Source of the DNA: Mesobacillus foraminis | Lineage (GTDB): Bacteria > Bacillota > Bacilli > Bacillales > Cytobacillaceae | NCBI RefSeq assembly: GCF_004340465.1 | Contig: NZ_SLVV01000003.1 | Span: 172,982 to 236,981, forward strand | DNA: 64,000 nt | Direction: 5' to 3' | Shown: positions 45,489 through 53,729 of the stretch, piece after piece | How positions within the stretch are numbered: the first letter of the stretch is position 1 | Layout of the letters: the number at the start of each line of letters is the position of its first letter | The notes under the pieces: model-generated | What the model saw: only the letters and a program-made list of their open reading frames with translations | The model's database searches: none | Told to the model about the DNA's origin: nothing | Position numbers and translations under genes: made by a program

Positions 45489-46385
45489 ATGGATAAAAAC
45501 CCGGTCATCACTGTAGTCGGCAGCATCAATATGGATTTAGTCACCCTGACGGACAAGGTTCCCCAAATGGGCGAAACGCTTATGGGGACAAAATTCCAGA
45601 CCAACCCCGGAGGAAAAGGGGCCAATCAGGCTGTTGCGGCAGCCAGGCTTGGAGTGCATGTCAAAATGATCGGCTGTGTCGGTAAAGATCAGTTCGGAAC
45701 CGAGCTTCTTCACCATCTCCAAAACCAGGGAATTGATACGGCACACGTAGAACAGGTGGAAGATCGGACCGGCATTGCCACCATCATCGTATCTGGCCAG
45801 GATAACAGCATCATCGTCGTCCCTGGAGCCAACGACCATGTGACCGGAGACTTCGTAGAAACCAGGCGGGACATCATTGCTCAAAGTGACCTTCTCCTGC
45901 TTCAGCTCGAAATCCCTCTGGAAGCCGTCCGAAAAGCCGCACAAATTGCAAAGGAAAATGGCGTCAAAGTGATCCTCAATCCTGCACCCATCCGGGACCT
46001 CCCGGGAGAACTCCTTGAAAACATTGAGTATCTGACCCCTAATGAGCACGAATACAGGCTATTACCTAGTCATAACGAGGAGCTTCATAAAAAAGTCATC
46101 CTGACCAAGGGGAGGGAAGGAGTCTCCTACTATGAAGGGAACCAGCTCGTAAATATTCCGGCATTCAATGTCAGCGCCATCGATACCACGGGAGCGGGGG
46201 ATTCCTTCAATGGAGGATTTGCGGTTGGTTTAAGCAAGGGTCTTTCCTTGAAAGAAGCCTGCCAGTATGGAAATGCCGTTGCAGCTCTTTCCACTACCAG
46301 GCTGGGGGCGCAAACAGGGATGCCGACTGCAAACGAGGTGGAGGCCTTTTTAAAGTCAAAAATAGATTGGAACATTCGTTCGTAA
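45489..46385 (+). CDS. rbsK: Ribokinase
   Basis: PfkB-family sugar kinase of 298 residues that makes ribose 5-phosphate from ribose and ATP. The substrate motif GSINMDLV, the NPGGKGANQAVAAARLG signature and the catalytic/anion-hole IDTTGAGDSFNGGF near residue 235 are intact. AGGGAGGG lies upstream. No rbs transport genes are present, so it is a detached ribokinase; a different nucleoside or sugar cannot be excluded for the family, but the sequence is close to RbsK. Confidence 0.88.
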   Translation: MDKNPVITVVGSINMDLVTLTDKVPQMGETLMGTKFQTNPGGKGANQAVAAARLGVHVKMIGCVGKDQFGTELLHHLQNQGIDTAHVEQVEDRTGIATIIVSGQDNSIIVVPGANDHVTGDFVETRRDIIAQSDLLLLQLEIPLEAVRKAAQIAKENGVKVILNPAPIRDLPGELLENIEYLTPNEHEYRLLPSHNEELHKKVILTKGREGVSYYEGNQLVNIPAFNVSAIDTTGAGDSFNGGFAVGLSKGLSLKEACQYGNAVAALSTTRLGAQTGMPTANEVEAFLKSKIDWNIRS

Positions 46386-46447
46386 AAAGAATATCCGGCC
46401 CCATTTTACAATATGATGAATTATCATCAGTGAAATGAGGCGATAAG

Positions 46448-46840
46448 ATGAGGAACGAAACACCCATCACCCGGGAGATGCTGGCTCATTATCTTGAACT
46501 CAACCGGAAGAAGAAAGAAGTTGAATCGGAAATTGAGCAATTAAAAACCGCTTTTAATGAGTACTTTGACCAATCCGTCGGTAAAAATACCAAGGGAGAA
46601 ATGGTGATGAGGGAATATAAACTGCAAAGACAGATCAGGAAAACGGAGAAGTTTCAGCAGGAAAAAACCGTCCAGAAGCTGGAGGAATTAAACCTGACCG
46701 AGCTGATTCAAAAGCGGCCGGACGAGGGGAAAATAAAGTCCGCCATCGACCTGGGGCTGATCAAGGAAGAAGATCTTCAGGACTGCAGGACGGTCAGTTC
46801 TTCCCAGGCCATCTATGTAAAGCTGCTGGATGCCAAGTGA
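46448..46840 (+). CDS. Unrecognised coiled-coil protein
   Basis: Cytoplasmic protein of 130 residues, very rich in Lys and Glu, with no signal peptide or membrane segment. Residues about 10-42 (REMLAHYLELNRKKKEVESE...) have a heptad-like pattern expected to form a coiled coil. A second charged helix follows, then a folded-looking C-terminus (SAIDLGLIKEEDLQDC, SSSQAIYVKLL). GAGGCGATAAG precedes the ATG, and a terminator follows, so the gene is likely real. I do not recognise a family. Confidence 0.7.
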   Translation: MRNETPITREMLAHYLELNRKKKEVESEIEQLKTAFNEYFDQSVGKNTKGEMVMREYKLQRQIRKTEKFQQEKTVQKLEELNLTELIQKRPDEGKIKSAIDLGLIKEEDLQDCRTVSSSQAIYVKLLDAK

Positions 46841-46851
46841 CATTCGGAAGC

Positions 46852-46884
46852 AGCCTCCGAGCGATTCGCAAGGGGGCTTTTTTA
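46852..46884 (+). terminator. Intrinsic terminator
   Basis: AGCCTCC (46852-46858) pairs with GGGGGCT (46872-46878, one G-U), followed by Ts. Confidence 0.75.
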
Positions 46885-46898
46885 TATGTAAAAACGCG

Positions 46899-46918
46899 TT
46901 AATCAAACGTTTGATTAA
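46899..46918. promoter_or_regulatory. Perfect 20-bp palindrome, unassigned operator
   Basis: TTAATCAAACGTTTGATTAA is perfectly self-complementary. It has the size of a TetR- or MarR-type operator. No such regulator is encoded nearby. Confidence 0.5.
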
Positions 46919-47260
46919 AATAAAATAGCCTTGTTTCTTCCTATATTATCTTGTGGCGAGTATACGGTTATCGTTTTTCTCAATCATCTTTTTTGGAGGC
47001 AATCCAATCCCTATTTTAAAATCAGTAATCCTCGAAACACAGTCCGCTGCATTCTTTCAAAGATTTAAAACCACGCTCTTCCAGCTGCCTCTGAGGGAAA
47101 TCAAGGCTCACGCTGACCGACAATCGCCTTCCATCCCACAACAGCCTCCAGGGGAAAAGGATATACTGGGAACTCTGGCTATATCCCCGTAAAAAATTCA
47201 AATCACCGCAGGAATATATTTCCTCCCTGTTTCAGACTCCTCCCTTTTATAAGACCATTT
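46919..47260. other. Upstream region of the tua operon, nothing firm
   Basis: An open frame at 46953-47192 lacks a ribosome-binding site and coding character. No other structure was recognised in this part. Confidence 0.35.
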
Positions 47261-47269
47261 TCTCACTTT

Positions 47270-47297
47270 TTGTAAAACTCTTTACAATACCCTAACA
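47270..47297 (+). promoter_or_regulatory. Pho-box-like repeats upstream of tuaA
   Basis: TTGTAA (47270), TTTACA (47281) and CTAACA (47292) are exactly 11 bases apart, the PhoP spacing. A fourth good repeat and a clear -10 are missing. In B. subtilis the tua operon is PhoP-activated, which makes this plausible. Confidence 0.45.
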
Positions 47298-47360
47298 TAT
47301 TTACTGAATCTTCATGAATTTTACAGACTCTTTAAAAGGGCTCAATATGGCCTTTAAACT

Positions 47361-47396
47361 CACCTCCTATACTACGGCGTAGGAGGTGTTTTTGTT
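47361..47396 (+). terminator. Leader terminator of the tua operon, containing a ribosome-binding site
   Basis: CACCTCCTA (47361-47369) pairs perfectly with TAGGAGGTG (47380-47388), followed by TTTTTGTT. The 3' arm holds AGGAGGTG, the only good ribosome-binding site before tuaA, so the hairpin could control both transcription and translation. Confidence 0.75.
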
Positions 47397-47459
47397 CTGA
47401 GTGCTGAAAAAAGCTTCAATATCTACCAAGACTATTCTCTTGTCCAAGCCTCTGATCCA

Positions 47460-48056
47460 TTGCTTTCAAAGCAGGCGGAGCAATATCTCTATTGTAAAAG
47501 AGCGATGGACCTTGTACTGGCAACTGTAGGGATGATTCTGGCTCTCCCCTTGATTCTGTTTTTTGCGGTTCTCGTCATGCTTGAAACTCCGGGATCTCCG
47601 TTTTATATCCAGGAGCGGGTGGGCAAGAACGGCAAGCACTTTAACATCATCAAGCTTCGGTCAATGAGGGCCGATGCAGAAAAAGACGGTGCAAAATGGG
47701 CAGAAGTCAATGACACCCGAGTGACAAAAGTGGGTGCGTTCATCCGGAAGACCCGGATCGATGAGCTTCCGCAGCTCCTTTCAGTCCTGAAAGGGGATAT
47801 GTCGTTGATCGGGCCGAGACCGGAAAGGCCAATGTTTACGGCTCAATTTAATAAAGAAATTAAAGGCTTTGAACATCGCCTGCTTGTAAAACCAGGTCTC
47901 ACCGGACTGGCGCAGGTGAGCGGGGGATATGATATCTCTCCCCAGGAAAAGCTTCATTATGATCTTGAGTATATTAAAAATTTAAATTTTGCTCTTGAAT
48001 TAAAAATTCTGATAAAAACATTCAAAGTGGTTTTGACCGGAGAAGGAGCACGTTAA
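47460..48056 (+). CDS. tuaA: TuaA, undecaprenyl-phosphate sugar transferase
   Basis: Membrane initiating transferase that puts the first sugar phosphate onto undecaprenyl phosphate for teichuronic acid. The bacterial-sugar-transferase domain is complete: KRAMDLVLATVGMILALPLIL helix, ERVGKNGKHFNIIKLRSMR, KVGAFIRKTRIDELPQL, LIGPRPERP and PGLTGLAQVSG. The start is unclear. TTG 47460 gives 198 residues but has no ribosome-binding site. The frame is open upstream, and AGGAGGTG at 47381-47388 would suit a non-ATG start near CTG 47397, giving about 219 residues, closer to B. subtilis TuaA. The gene order that follows is that of tuaA-H. Confidence 0.88.
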   Translation: MLSKQAEQYLYCKRAMDLVLATVGMILALPLILFFAVLVMLETPGSPFYIQERVGKNGKHFNIIKLRSMRADAEKDGAKWAEVNDTRVTKVGAFIRKTRIDELPQLLSVLKGDMSLIGPRPERPMFTAQFNKEIKGFEHRLLVKPGLTGLAQVSGGYDISPQEKLHYDLEYIKNLNFALELKILIKTFKVVLTGEGAR

Positions 48057-48069
48057 GGCAGGGGAATCA

Positions 48070-49521
48070 ATGTCAGTCATCAAAAACCAAATGCTCAAAG
48101 GAGTGAGGTGGACCGGAATTTCCACCCTTCTCATTACGATTATTCAAATCCTGCAGTTCGCGCTGCTGGCCAACCAAATGAGCGTGGCCCAGTTTGGGCT
48201 GGTGGGGATGATCACAACCATCGTGATTTTTTCCCAAATCCTGCTGGACCTTGGGTTAGGTTCAGCGATTATCCAAAGAGAAGAGCTCCGGGAACGAATG
48301 CTGTCGACCCTGCACTGGCTGAATCTTTTTGTAGGGGCAGGACTGTTTGCCCTGCTGATGGGGGCCAGCCCATTAATTGCCGCTTTCTTCCACCGCGAAG
48401 AATTAACTCAGCTGATCCGCTTGCTGGCCCTGATGTTTTTAATCGCGCCGGTTGGGCAGCAATCACAGTATTTGCTGCAGCGTGATCTGCGATTTAATGA
48501 CCTGGCTATCATTGAAATGGGGGCAGCCATCCTGTCATTCATCATTCTGATGGTGCTGATTTTTACCATTAGTCCAATCTATGCCTATGTGATTTCGCAA
48601 GTAGTCCTGTATGCGCTGAAAGGGATTCTCTATTTCTTTTGCTATCGAAAGACATGGAGGCCCTCCTTCGTATTTGATCTTTCGGAATGCAGAGAAGTCC
48701 TGCCATTCGGAGCGTTCCAGCTGTCATCAAGGCTGGTCAACCGGATAGGCTCAAATATTGATGTGATTTTAATTGGAAGATTTCTAGGTGCGGAAGCCCT
48801 GGGGATCTACAATCTGGTCTACCAAATTGTGACCATTCCCGTTCTAAAAATAAACCCGATCCTGACAAGGGTCGCGTTTCCGGTGTTTTCAAAGCATCAG
48901 GGAAATACCACGGCTTTGAATGACGGCTTCCTTCATATGACAAAGCTTCTGGGACTGGTTACATTCCCGATGCTGATGGGGCTGACCGCCGTGGCCAATG
49001 TGTTCATCCAAAGCGTCTTTGGAGAGAAGTGGATGGAGGCGGTGCCGATTTTACAGATCATGGCGATTGTCGGTATCCTCCGGGTGCTGATGAATCCGAA
49101 TGGTTCTGTAATCCTTGCCAAAGGTAAGGCGAATATCACTTTTTACTGGGATGCCGGAGTGCTGATTTTATATGGATTGACCTTATGGGGAGCTGTCCTG
49201 ACCGGCAGTCTTGAGACGGTGGCATGGACCTATGCGGGAGTAAGCTTTGTGAATTTTATTGTTGGAAGGTGGTTATTGGCATGGCTGATCCAGCTGAGGT
49301 GGAAAGCGTACATCAAAACCATTGCCGTCCCATTCGGCTTATCACTGATCATGACAGTTACGGCCTATTTTATAAAAGAAACCAGCTCGGGGTATTTCCC
49401 GCAGGCAGCCATCTGGCCTTTGCTCATTTCAGTGACTTCGGGTGCCGGCCTGTACATCATGCTTTTGGGTTTCGCGTATCCAAACTTTATCAAAAAACGA
49501 ACTAGGGGACAGCAGCTATGA
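48070..49521 (+). CDS. tuaB: TuaB, lipid-linked repeat-unit flippase
   Basis: Membrane protein of 483 residues in the MOP/polysaccharide-export superfamily, with about 12-14 helices. It is expected to flip undecaprenyl-linked teichuronic acid units across the membrane. Length equals that of B. subtilis TuaB. Typical segments are ISTLLITIIQILQFALLANQM at the start and SSRLVNRIGSNIDVILIGRFLG in the middle. GGGGAAT precedes the ATG, and the end overlaps tuaC by 4 bases. Confidence 0.9.
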   Translation: MSVIKNQMLKGVRWTGISTLLITIIQILQFALLANQMSVAQFGLVGMITTIVIFSQILLDLGLGSAIIQREELRERMLSTLHWLNLFVGAGLFALLMGASPLIAAFFHREELTQLIRLLALMFLIAPVGQQSQYLLQRDLRFNDLAIIEMGAAILSFIILMVLIFTISPIYAYVISQVVLYALKGILYFFCYRKTWRPSFVFDLSECREVLPFGAFQLSSRLVNRIGSNIDVILIGRFLGAEALGIYNLVYQIVTIPVLKINPILTRVAFPVFSKHQGNTTALNDGFLHMTKLLGLVTFPMLMGLTAVANVFIQSVFGEKWMEAVPILQIMAIVGILRVLMNPNGSVILAKGKANITFYWDAGVLILYGLTLWGAVLTGSLETVAWTYAGVSFVNFIVGRWLLAWLIQLRWKAYIKTIAVPFGLSLIMTVTAYFIKETSSGYFPQAAIWPLLISVTSGAGLYIMLLGFAYPNFIKKRTRGQQL

Positions 49522-50711
49522 AGGTTTTATGGATTACCAGTGCCTATCCGAGCGACATCCACCCTGGCTCCGGCGTTTTTCACGAGACACAGGTGCAGGC
49601 TCTGAGGAAAGAGGGCGTTGATGTGACGGTTATCTGTCCGGTGCCGAAGAACCCTTCGGTGCTCGGAGTGCTGAAAAAACAATATCGCGCCAATCAGGAG
49701 ATTCCAGCCTTTTACCGTCGCAATAGGGTTGCCGTGCATCGTCCTGCTTATACCGCGCTTCCTGGCCAGCTAAGATGGGCACAGCCTGATAAGCGGATTG
49801 CCGACGCAGTTTTGCAGGTGGTGGAGGCAGAGCAATTGGAGCCCGATGTTATTCATGCCCATTTTGCGATGCCGTCCGGCGGGGCTGCGAGGATCATTGC
49901 CGAAAAGATGGGCCTGCCGTGGCTGCTGACTCTGCATGGCAGCGACGTGAATGTGTACCCACACTACAGCGGCAATGCGATGAGGGCCTTTAAGCAATCG
50001 GTGCTGGCAGCCGATCAGGTGCTGGCAGTGGGCGAGAATCTCGCGGATAAAACAGAAGAAATGACAGGGAGAAGCAGTTCAGTGCTCCCGATTGGAGTGG
50101 ACCTCACCAGGTTTGCCGCTCCTTTGGGGACTCAACAGGGCGTAAGAGAAACCCTGAAGCTCCCTTTGGACAAAAAGCTGGTTGTGTTCGTTGGAAGGCT
50201 GACAAAGGCCAAGGGCGTCTTTGAACTGGCGGCAGCGCTCGAAAGTCTTTCGGAAGATTCGGCAATCGTCTTTGTCGGGGATGGCCCTGCTAAAAATAAA
50301 CTGAAGCAGCATCCCGAGTATAACTCCAGGCTGTTCCTTGCCGGGCAGGTCGAGAATGAAAGAGTCAAAGATTACTTATTTGCGAGCGATGCCTTTGCCC
50401 TTCCTTCTTATACAGAAGGGATGCCAACCGTTGTCATCGAAGCCCTGGCTTTGAAAGTCCCCGTCATTTGCACCCATGTTGGCGGTGTCCCAGATTTGTT
50501 CGGGAAGCACAGGAACCTCCTGATCGAGCCTAAATCAGTATCCAGCCTGGCAGAGCGCATAAAGGGCGTATTGGAACAAAACCTTTCTAATCCGGATATC
50601 CAGCAGGAGCTGTATGAGCGGGTGCAGGAAAACTACAATGCACAGCGGAATGCAGGCCAGCTGAAGGAAGCATACTTGAAAGTCGTCAAATCAGCCAGGG
50701 TGCCGGTTTAG
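49518..50711 (+). CDS. tuaC: TuaC, GT4 glycosyltransferase
   Basis: Cytoplasmic-face glycosyltransferase of 397 residues with the GT-B fold. The N-terminal domain starts VLWITSAYPSDIHPGSGVFHETQV. The C-terminal domain has KKLVVFVGRLTKAKGVFEL and the nucleotide-sugar E-x7-E-type motif PSYTEGMPTVVIEALA. It overlaps tuaB by 4 bases. It is expected to elongate the teichuronic acid repeat. After its stop the operon is interrupted by 720 bases of repeat arrays before tuaD. Confidence 0.9.
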   Translation: MKVLWITSAYPSDIHPGSGVFHETQVQALRKEGVDVTVICPVPKNPSVLGVLKKQYRANQEIPAFYRRNRVAVHRPAYTALPGQLRWAQPDKRIADAVLQVVEAEQLEPDVIHAHFAMPSGGAARIIAEKMGLPWLLTLHGSDVNVYPHYSGNAMRAFKQSVLAADQVLAVGENLADKTEEMTGRSSSVLPIGVDLTRFAAPLGTQQGVRETLKLPLDKKLVVFVGRLTKAKGVFELAAALESLSEDSAIVFVGDGPAKNKLKQHPEYNSRLFLAGQVENERVKDYLFASDAFALPSYTEGMPTVVIEALALKVPVICTHVGGVPDLFGKHRNLLIEPKSVSSLAERIKGVLEQNLSNPDIQQELYERVQENYNAQRNAGQLKEAYLKVVKSARVPV

Positions 50712-50727
50712 GGCCAAATCAAAGGGG

Positions 50728-51010
50728 AGTTCCGAAACGTTCATAACGTCCGAAATCGCAGAATTAGTGAAAATGGGGGAAGTATGAGTGAACCCATAAC
50801 GCCCGGATTCCTTTGGGAAGATGGAAAAAGGTGATTATGAGAGCTTCATAGTGACCGAAAGGAATCGGAAAACAAGAAAAAGGTAGTTATGAAACGTTCA
50901 TAACTACCGAACCCGCCAAGATGGTGAAAAATAGGGAGTTATGAGAAAAATCATAACGCCCGGATTCCTTTGGGAAGATGGAAAAAGGTGATCATGAGAG
51001 CTTCATAGTG
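50728..51010 (+). repeat. 52-bp hairpin repeat array A (about 6 units)
   Basis: Units start near 50730, 50782, 50833, 50885, 50937 and 50990, about 52 bases apart. Each has a dyad of the type GTTATGAA-ACG-TTCATAAC followed by a spacer with CCGGATTCC or CCGAACCC and an A-rich GAAAAAGG end. Loop bases vary while the TATGA/TCATA arms persist. No open reading frame is present. Confidence 0.85.
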
Positions 51011-51087
51011 ACCGTTAATTTTAAATAAGGCCTCATAGACGTTATCTATAACCCAGGTTCGTGAGCAAGGTCAAGCGGAACTACTAA
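51011..51087 (+). repeat. Transition between the two 52-bp arrays
   Basis: Contains a diverged dyad ATAGACGTTATCTAT (51035-51049) and degenerate unit sequence out of register with both arrays. Confidence 0.5.
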
Positions 51088-51399
51088 AAGCCCAACCCCG
51101 GCTAAAAGCGGAGCCAAAGGTCGCATAGAGGTTTTCTACAAGCCCAACCCCGGCTAAAAGCGGAGCCCAAGGTCCCGTAGAGGTTCTCTAAAAGCCCAAA
51201 CCCGGCTAAAAGCGAAGCCAAAGGTCACATAGAGGTTCTCTACAAGCCCAAACCCGGTAAAAAGCGAAACCAAAGGTCGCGTAGAGGTTCTCTACAAGCC
51301 CAAACCCGGCTAAAAGCGGAGCCAAAGGTCGCGTAGAACTTCTCTACGAACCCAAACCCGGGCAATAGCCGAGGATCACCCGCCACCGCAAGAAGGCAC
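51088..51399 (+). repeat. 52-bp hairpin repeat array B (5 full units and a partial sixth)
   Basis: Units start at 51088, 51140, 51192, 51244 and 51296, exactly 52 bases apart, with a partial sixth from 51348. Each unit holds AAGCCCAAACCCGGCT, then GCGGAGCCAAAGG, then the dyad GTAGAGGTTCTCTAC. Both GGCT/AGCC and GTAGAG/CTCTAC can pair. It ends 33 bases before tuaD. Confidence 0.9.
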
Positions 51400-51431
51400 C
51401 AACCATTCTACAAACGAAAGGAAGAATTGAT

Positions 51432-52760
51432 ATGAAGAAAATCGCTGTTATTGGAACGGGCTATGTTGGCCTGGTTTCAGGAACTTGCTTTGCGGAGGCA
51501 GGCAACCACGTGACCTGCTGTGACATTGATCAAAGCAAGATTGACAAGCTTGCACAAGGCATCATGCCCATCTATGAACCGGGTCTCAAGGAGCTTGTTG
51601 ATAAGAATGCCGGGAGAGGCACCCTCCAGTTTACCAGCGAAATCAGCCAGGCCATTCGCGACGCAGAAATCGTTTATATTGCGGTTGGTACGCCGATGTC
51701 GGTGACGGGTGAAGCGGATCTGACCTATGTAAAACAAGTCGCACAAACGATTGCGGAGAACTTGAACTCCTATAAAGTCGTTGTCACGAAAAGCACTGTG
51801 CCAGTCGGGACTGGGAAAGTGATTCAAACCATTATTTCACAGTATTCCAGCGCCCCTTTTGACATTGTGTCCAATCCGGAATTTTTGCGGGAAGGGGCTG
51901 CCATCAAAGACTCCATGAACATGGAGCGGGCTGTAATTGGCGCCAGCAGCGACAAGGCCTATGAAATCATTGCCGAGCTCCACAAACCATTTACCTCGAA
52001 CATCGTGAAGGCCAATGTGGAAACGGCAGAACTGATCAAGTACGCGGCGAACGCGTTTTTGGCCACAAAGATTTCGTTCATCAATGACATTGCCAATATC
52101 TGCGAGCGAGTGGATGCCGATGTCAGCAAGGTATCGGAAGGAATTGGGCTCGACAGCCGGATTGGCCCGAAATTTTTACAAGCGGGAGTCGGGTTCGGCG
52201 GTTCGTGCTTTCCAAAGGATACTGCAGCGCTGCTCCATATTTCCAAGGACTGCGGCTACGACTTTAAATTGATTCAAGCAGTCATGGAGACCAACGAGTC
52301 ACAGCGGATGCTCCTGGTGAAAAAGCTGATTTCTGCATTGGGTTCGCTGAAAGGCAAGACGATAAGCGTCCTAGGCCTGGCGTTTAAACCAGATACAGAT
52401 GATGTTCGTTCCTCGCCGGCAATTGACATTATCCCGCTGCTTACCGATTTTGGCGCAACGGTCCGTGCCTATGACCCGATTGCCATTGACGAAGCAAAAA
52501 AGAAGCTCGGGTATCAGTGTTCCTATTCCGAGGATCCGTACGAAACCATGAAACAGGCAGACGCTTGCCTGATTTTAACGGACTGGATGGAAGTCAAACA
52601 ACTCGACTTGCACAAGGTGAAAAGTCTGCTCAAGCAGCCGCTGATCATTGATGGCCGCAATCTTTACCAAATCGAAACGATGCAAAGGCTGGGCTTCACG
52701 TATTTATCCGTTGGAAGGCCGGCTGTCCATAAAGAAAATACGATATCAAGAGCGATGTAG
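51432..52760 (+). CDS. tuaD: TuaD, UDP-glucose 6-dehydrogenase
   Basis: Cytoplasmic NAD-dependent enzyme of 442 residues that oxidises UDP-glucose twice to UDP-glucuronic acid, a precursor of teichuronic acid. N-terminal NAD-binding motif AVIGTGYVGLVSG, central GEADLTYV, NPEFLREGAA, catalytic Cys259 in GFGGSCFPKD and C-terminal LGLAFKPDTDDVRSSP are intact. AAAGGAAG precedes the ATG. UDP-glucose would come from galU at the end of the cluster. Immediately upstream is the 52-bp array, which must be part of its mRNA leader if transcription comes from tuaA. Confidence 0.95.
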   Translation: MKKIAVIGTGYVGLVSGTCFAEAGNHVTCCDIDQSKIDKLAQGIMPIYEPGLKELVDKNAGRGTLQFTSEISQAIRDAEIVYIAVGTPMSVTGEADLTYVKQVAQTIAENLNSYKVVVTKSTVPVGTGKVIQTIISQYSSAPFDIVSNPEFLREGAAIKDSMNMERAVIGASSDKAYEIIAELHKPFTSNIVKANVETAELIKYAANAFLATKISFINDIANICERVDADVSKVSEGIGLDSRIGPKFLQAGVGFGGSCFPKDTAALLHISKDCGYDFKLIQAVMETNESQRMLLVKKLISALGSLKGKTISVLGLAFKPDTDDVRSSPAIDIIPLLTDFGATVRAYDPIAIDEAKKKLGYQCSYSEDPYETMKQADACLILTDWMEVKQLDLHKVKSLLKQPLIIDGRNLYQIETMQRLGFTYLSVGRPAVHKENTISRAM

Positions 52761-52772
52761 GAGGATGTTTCA

Positions 52773-53711
52773 ATGAAGAGAGTGGTCGTAACAGGCGGAG
52801 CCGGGTTCATCGGCTCCCATATCGTTGAAGAATTGCTGCAGAATAAGTTTCATGTCTCCATCATCGATAACTTTTCAACCGGAAAAATGGAAAATATCGA
52901 GCACCTCCATGTCGACCTGTATACCTGTGATATTACTGATCCAAGCGTGATCAACCTGGTCGTTTCGCTCTGCCCGGATTATATCATCCACCAGGCAGCT
53001 CAGGTGAGTGTGGCGGAATCCGTCCAGAACCCGCTGTTGGACGAAAAAATCAATGTTAAAGGCTCTCTTCATATTATCGAGGCAGCAGCCAAAGCAAAAG
53101 TGCAAAAGCTGGTGTTTGCCTCTTCGGCAGCCGTGTACGGAAATCCTGTCGAGCTGCCTGTAACAACAGCGCATCCGACAAGGCCCGAGTCGCCTTATGG
53201 ACTCACGAAGCTGACGGTCGAGCATTATTTAAAGCTTTCCAGCAAGCTGAACCAGGTTCCATACAGCATCCTGCGCTACAGCAATGTGTATGGCCCAAGG
53301 CAGGATGCAAAGGGAGAAGGCGGAGTTGTAGCGATCTTTTCGGACCGGATCACCAACCATGCGGCTCCTGTCATTTACGGAGACGGAGAGCAAACCAGAG
53401 ATTTTATTTATGTAAAAGATGTGGCCGCTGCGAATGTAAAAGCCATGCTGGCAGAGGAGAATCTATGCGTCAACGTGTCTTCGGGTACACAGATTTCCGT
53501 CAATCAGCTGTTTCAGGCGATGAAGGAGATTGCCTGGTCCAATCTGACACCGGTTTATAAAGAAGAGCGTCCGGGAGATATCCGGGACAGCGTCCTTTCA
53601 AATGAAGAAACCTGCTCGCTGCTGGGGTGGGAGCCTGCTTATGGCCTTTTCCGCGGATTGAAGGATACGATTGCCCACAGCAGCGCCGGAAAGAAGCTAA
53701 AAATTGGCTAG
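52773..53711 (+). CDS. NAD-dependent sugar-nucleotide 4-epimerase inserted in the tua operon
   Basis: Extended short-chain dehydrogenase of 312 residues. NAD-binding TGGAGFIGSHI is at residues 7-17, the catalytic Tyr142-x3-Lys146 pair is in SPYGLTKLTVEHY, and SSAAVYG and RYSNVYGPRQ follow. It belongs with UDP-glucose/UDP-GlcNAc 4-epimerases. In B. subtilis teichuronic acid the sugars are GalNAc and GlcA, so conversion of UDP-GlcNAc to UDP-GalNAc is an attractive role; epimerising UDP-glucuronate to galacturonate is the alternative. It lies 12 bases after tuaD and 18 before tuaE, clearly within the operon. Confidence 0.85.
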   Translation: MKRVVVTGGAGFIGSHIVEELLQNKFHVSIIDNFSTGKMENIEHLHVDLYTCDITDPSVINLVVSLCPDYIIHQAAQVSVAESVQNPLLDEKINVKGSLHIIEAAAKAKVQKLVFASSAAVYGNPVELPVTTAHPTRPESPYGLTKLTVEHYLKLSSKLNQVPYSILRYSNVYGPRQDAKGEGGVVAIFSDRITNHAAPVIYGDGEQTRDFIYVKDVAAANVKAMLAEENLCVNVSSGTQISVNQLFQAMKEIAWSNLTPVYKEERPGDIRDSVLSNEETCSLLGWEPAYGLFRGLKDTIAHSSAGKKLKIG

Positions 53712-53729
53712 GAAAAGGGAGTAGAAGAA

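Noticed and set aside
46953-47192. Open frame of 79 codons before tuaA
   Set aside because: No ribosome-binding site, odd composition, and it lies in the presumed regulatory region; it is probably chance.
50728-51399. CRISPR array
   Set aside because: The periodic units contain dyads, but the sequence between them is also repeated, unit length is about 52 bases with no unique spacers, and no cas genes are present.
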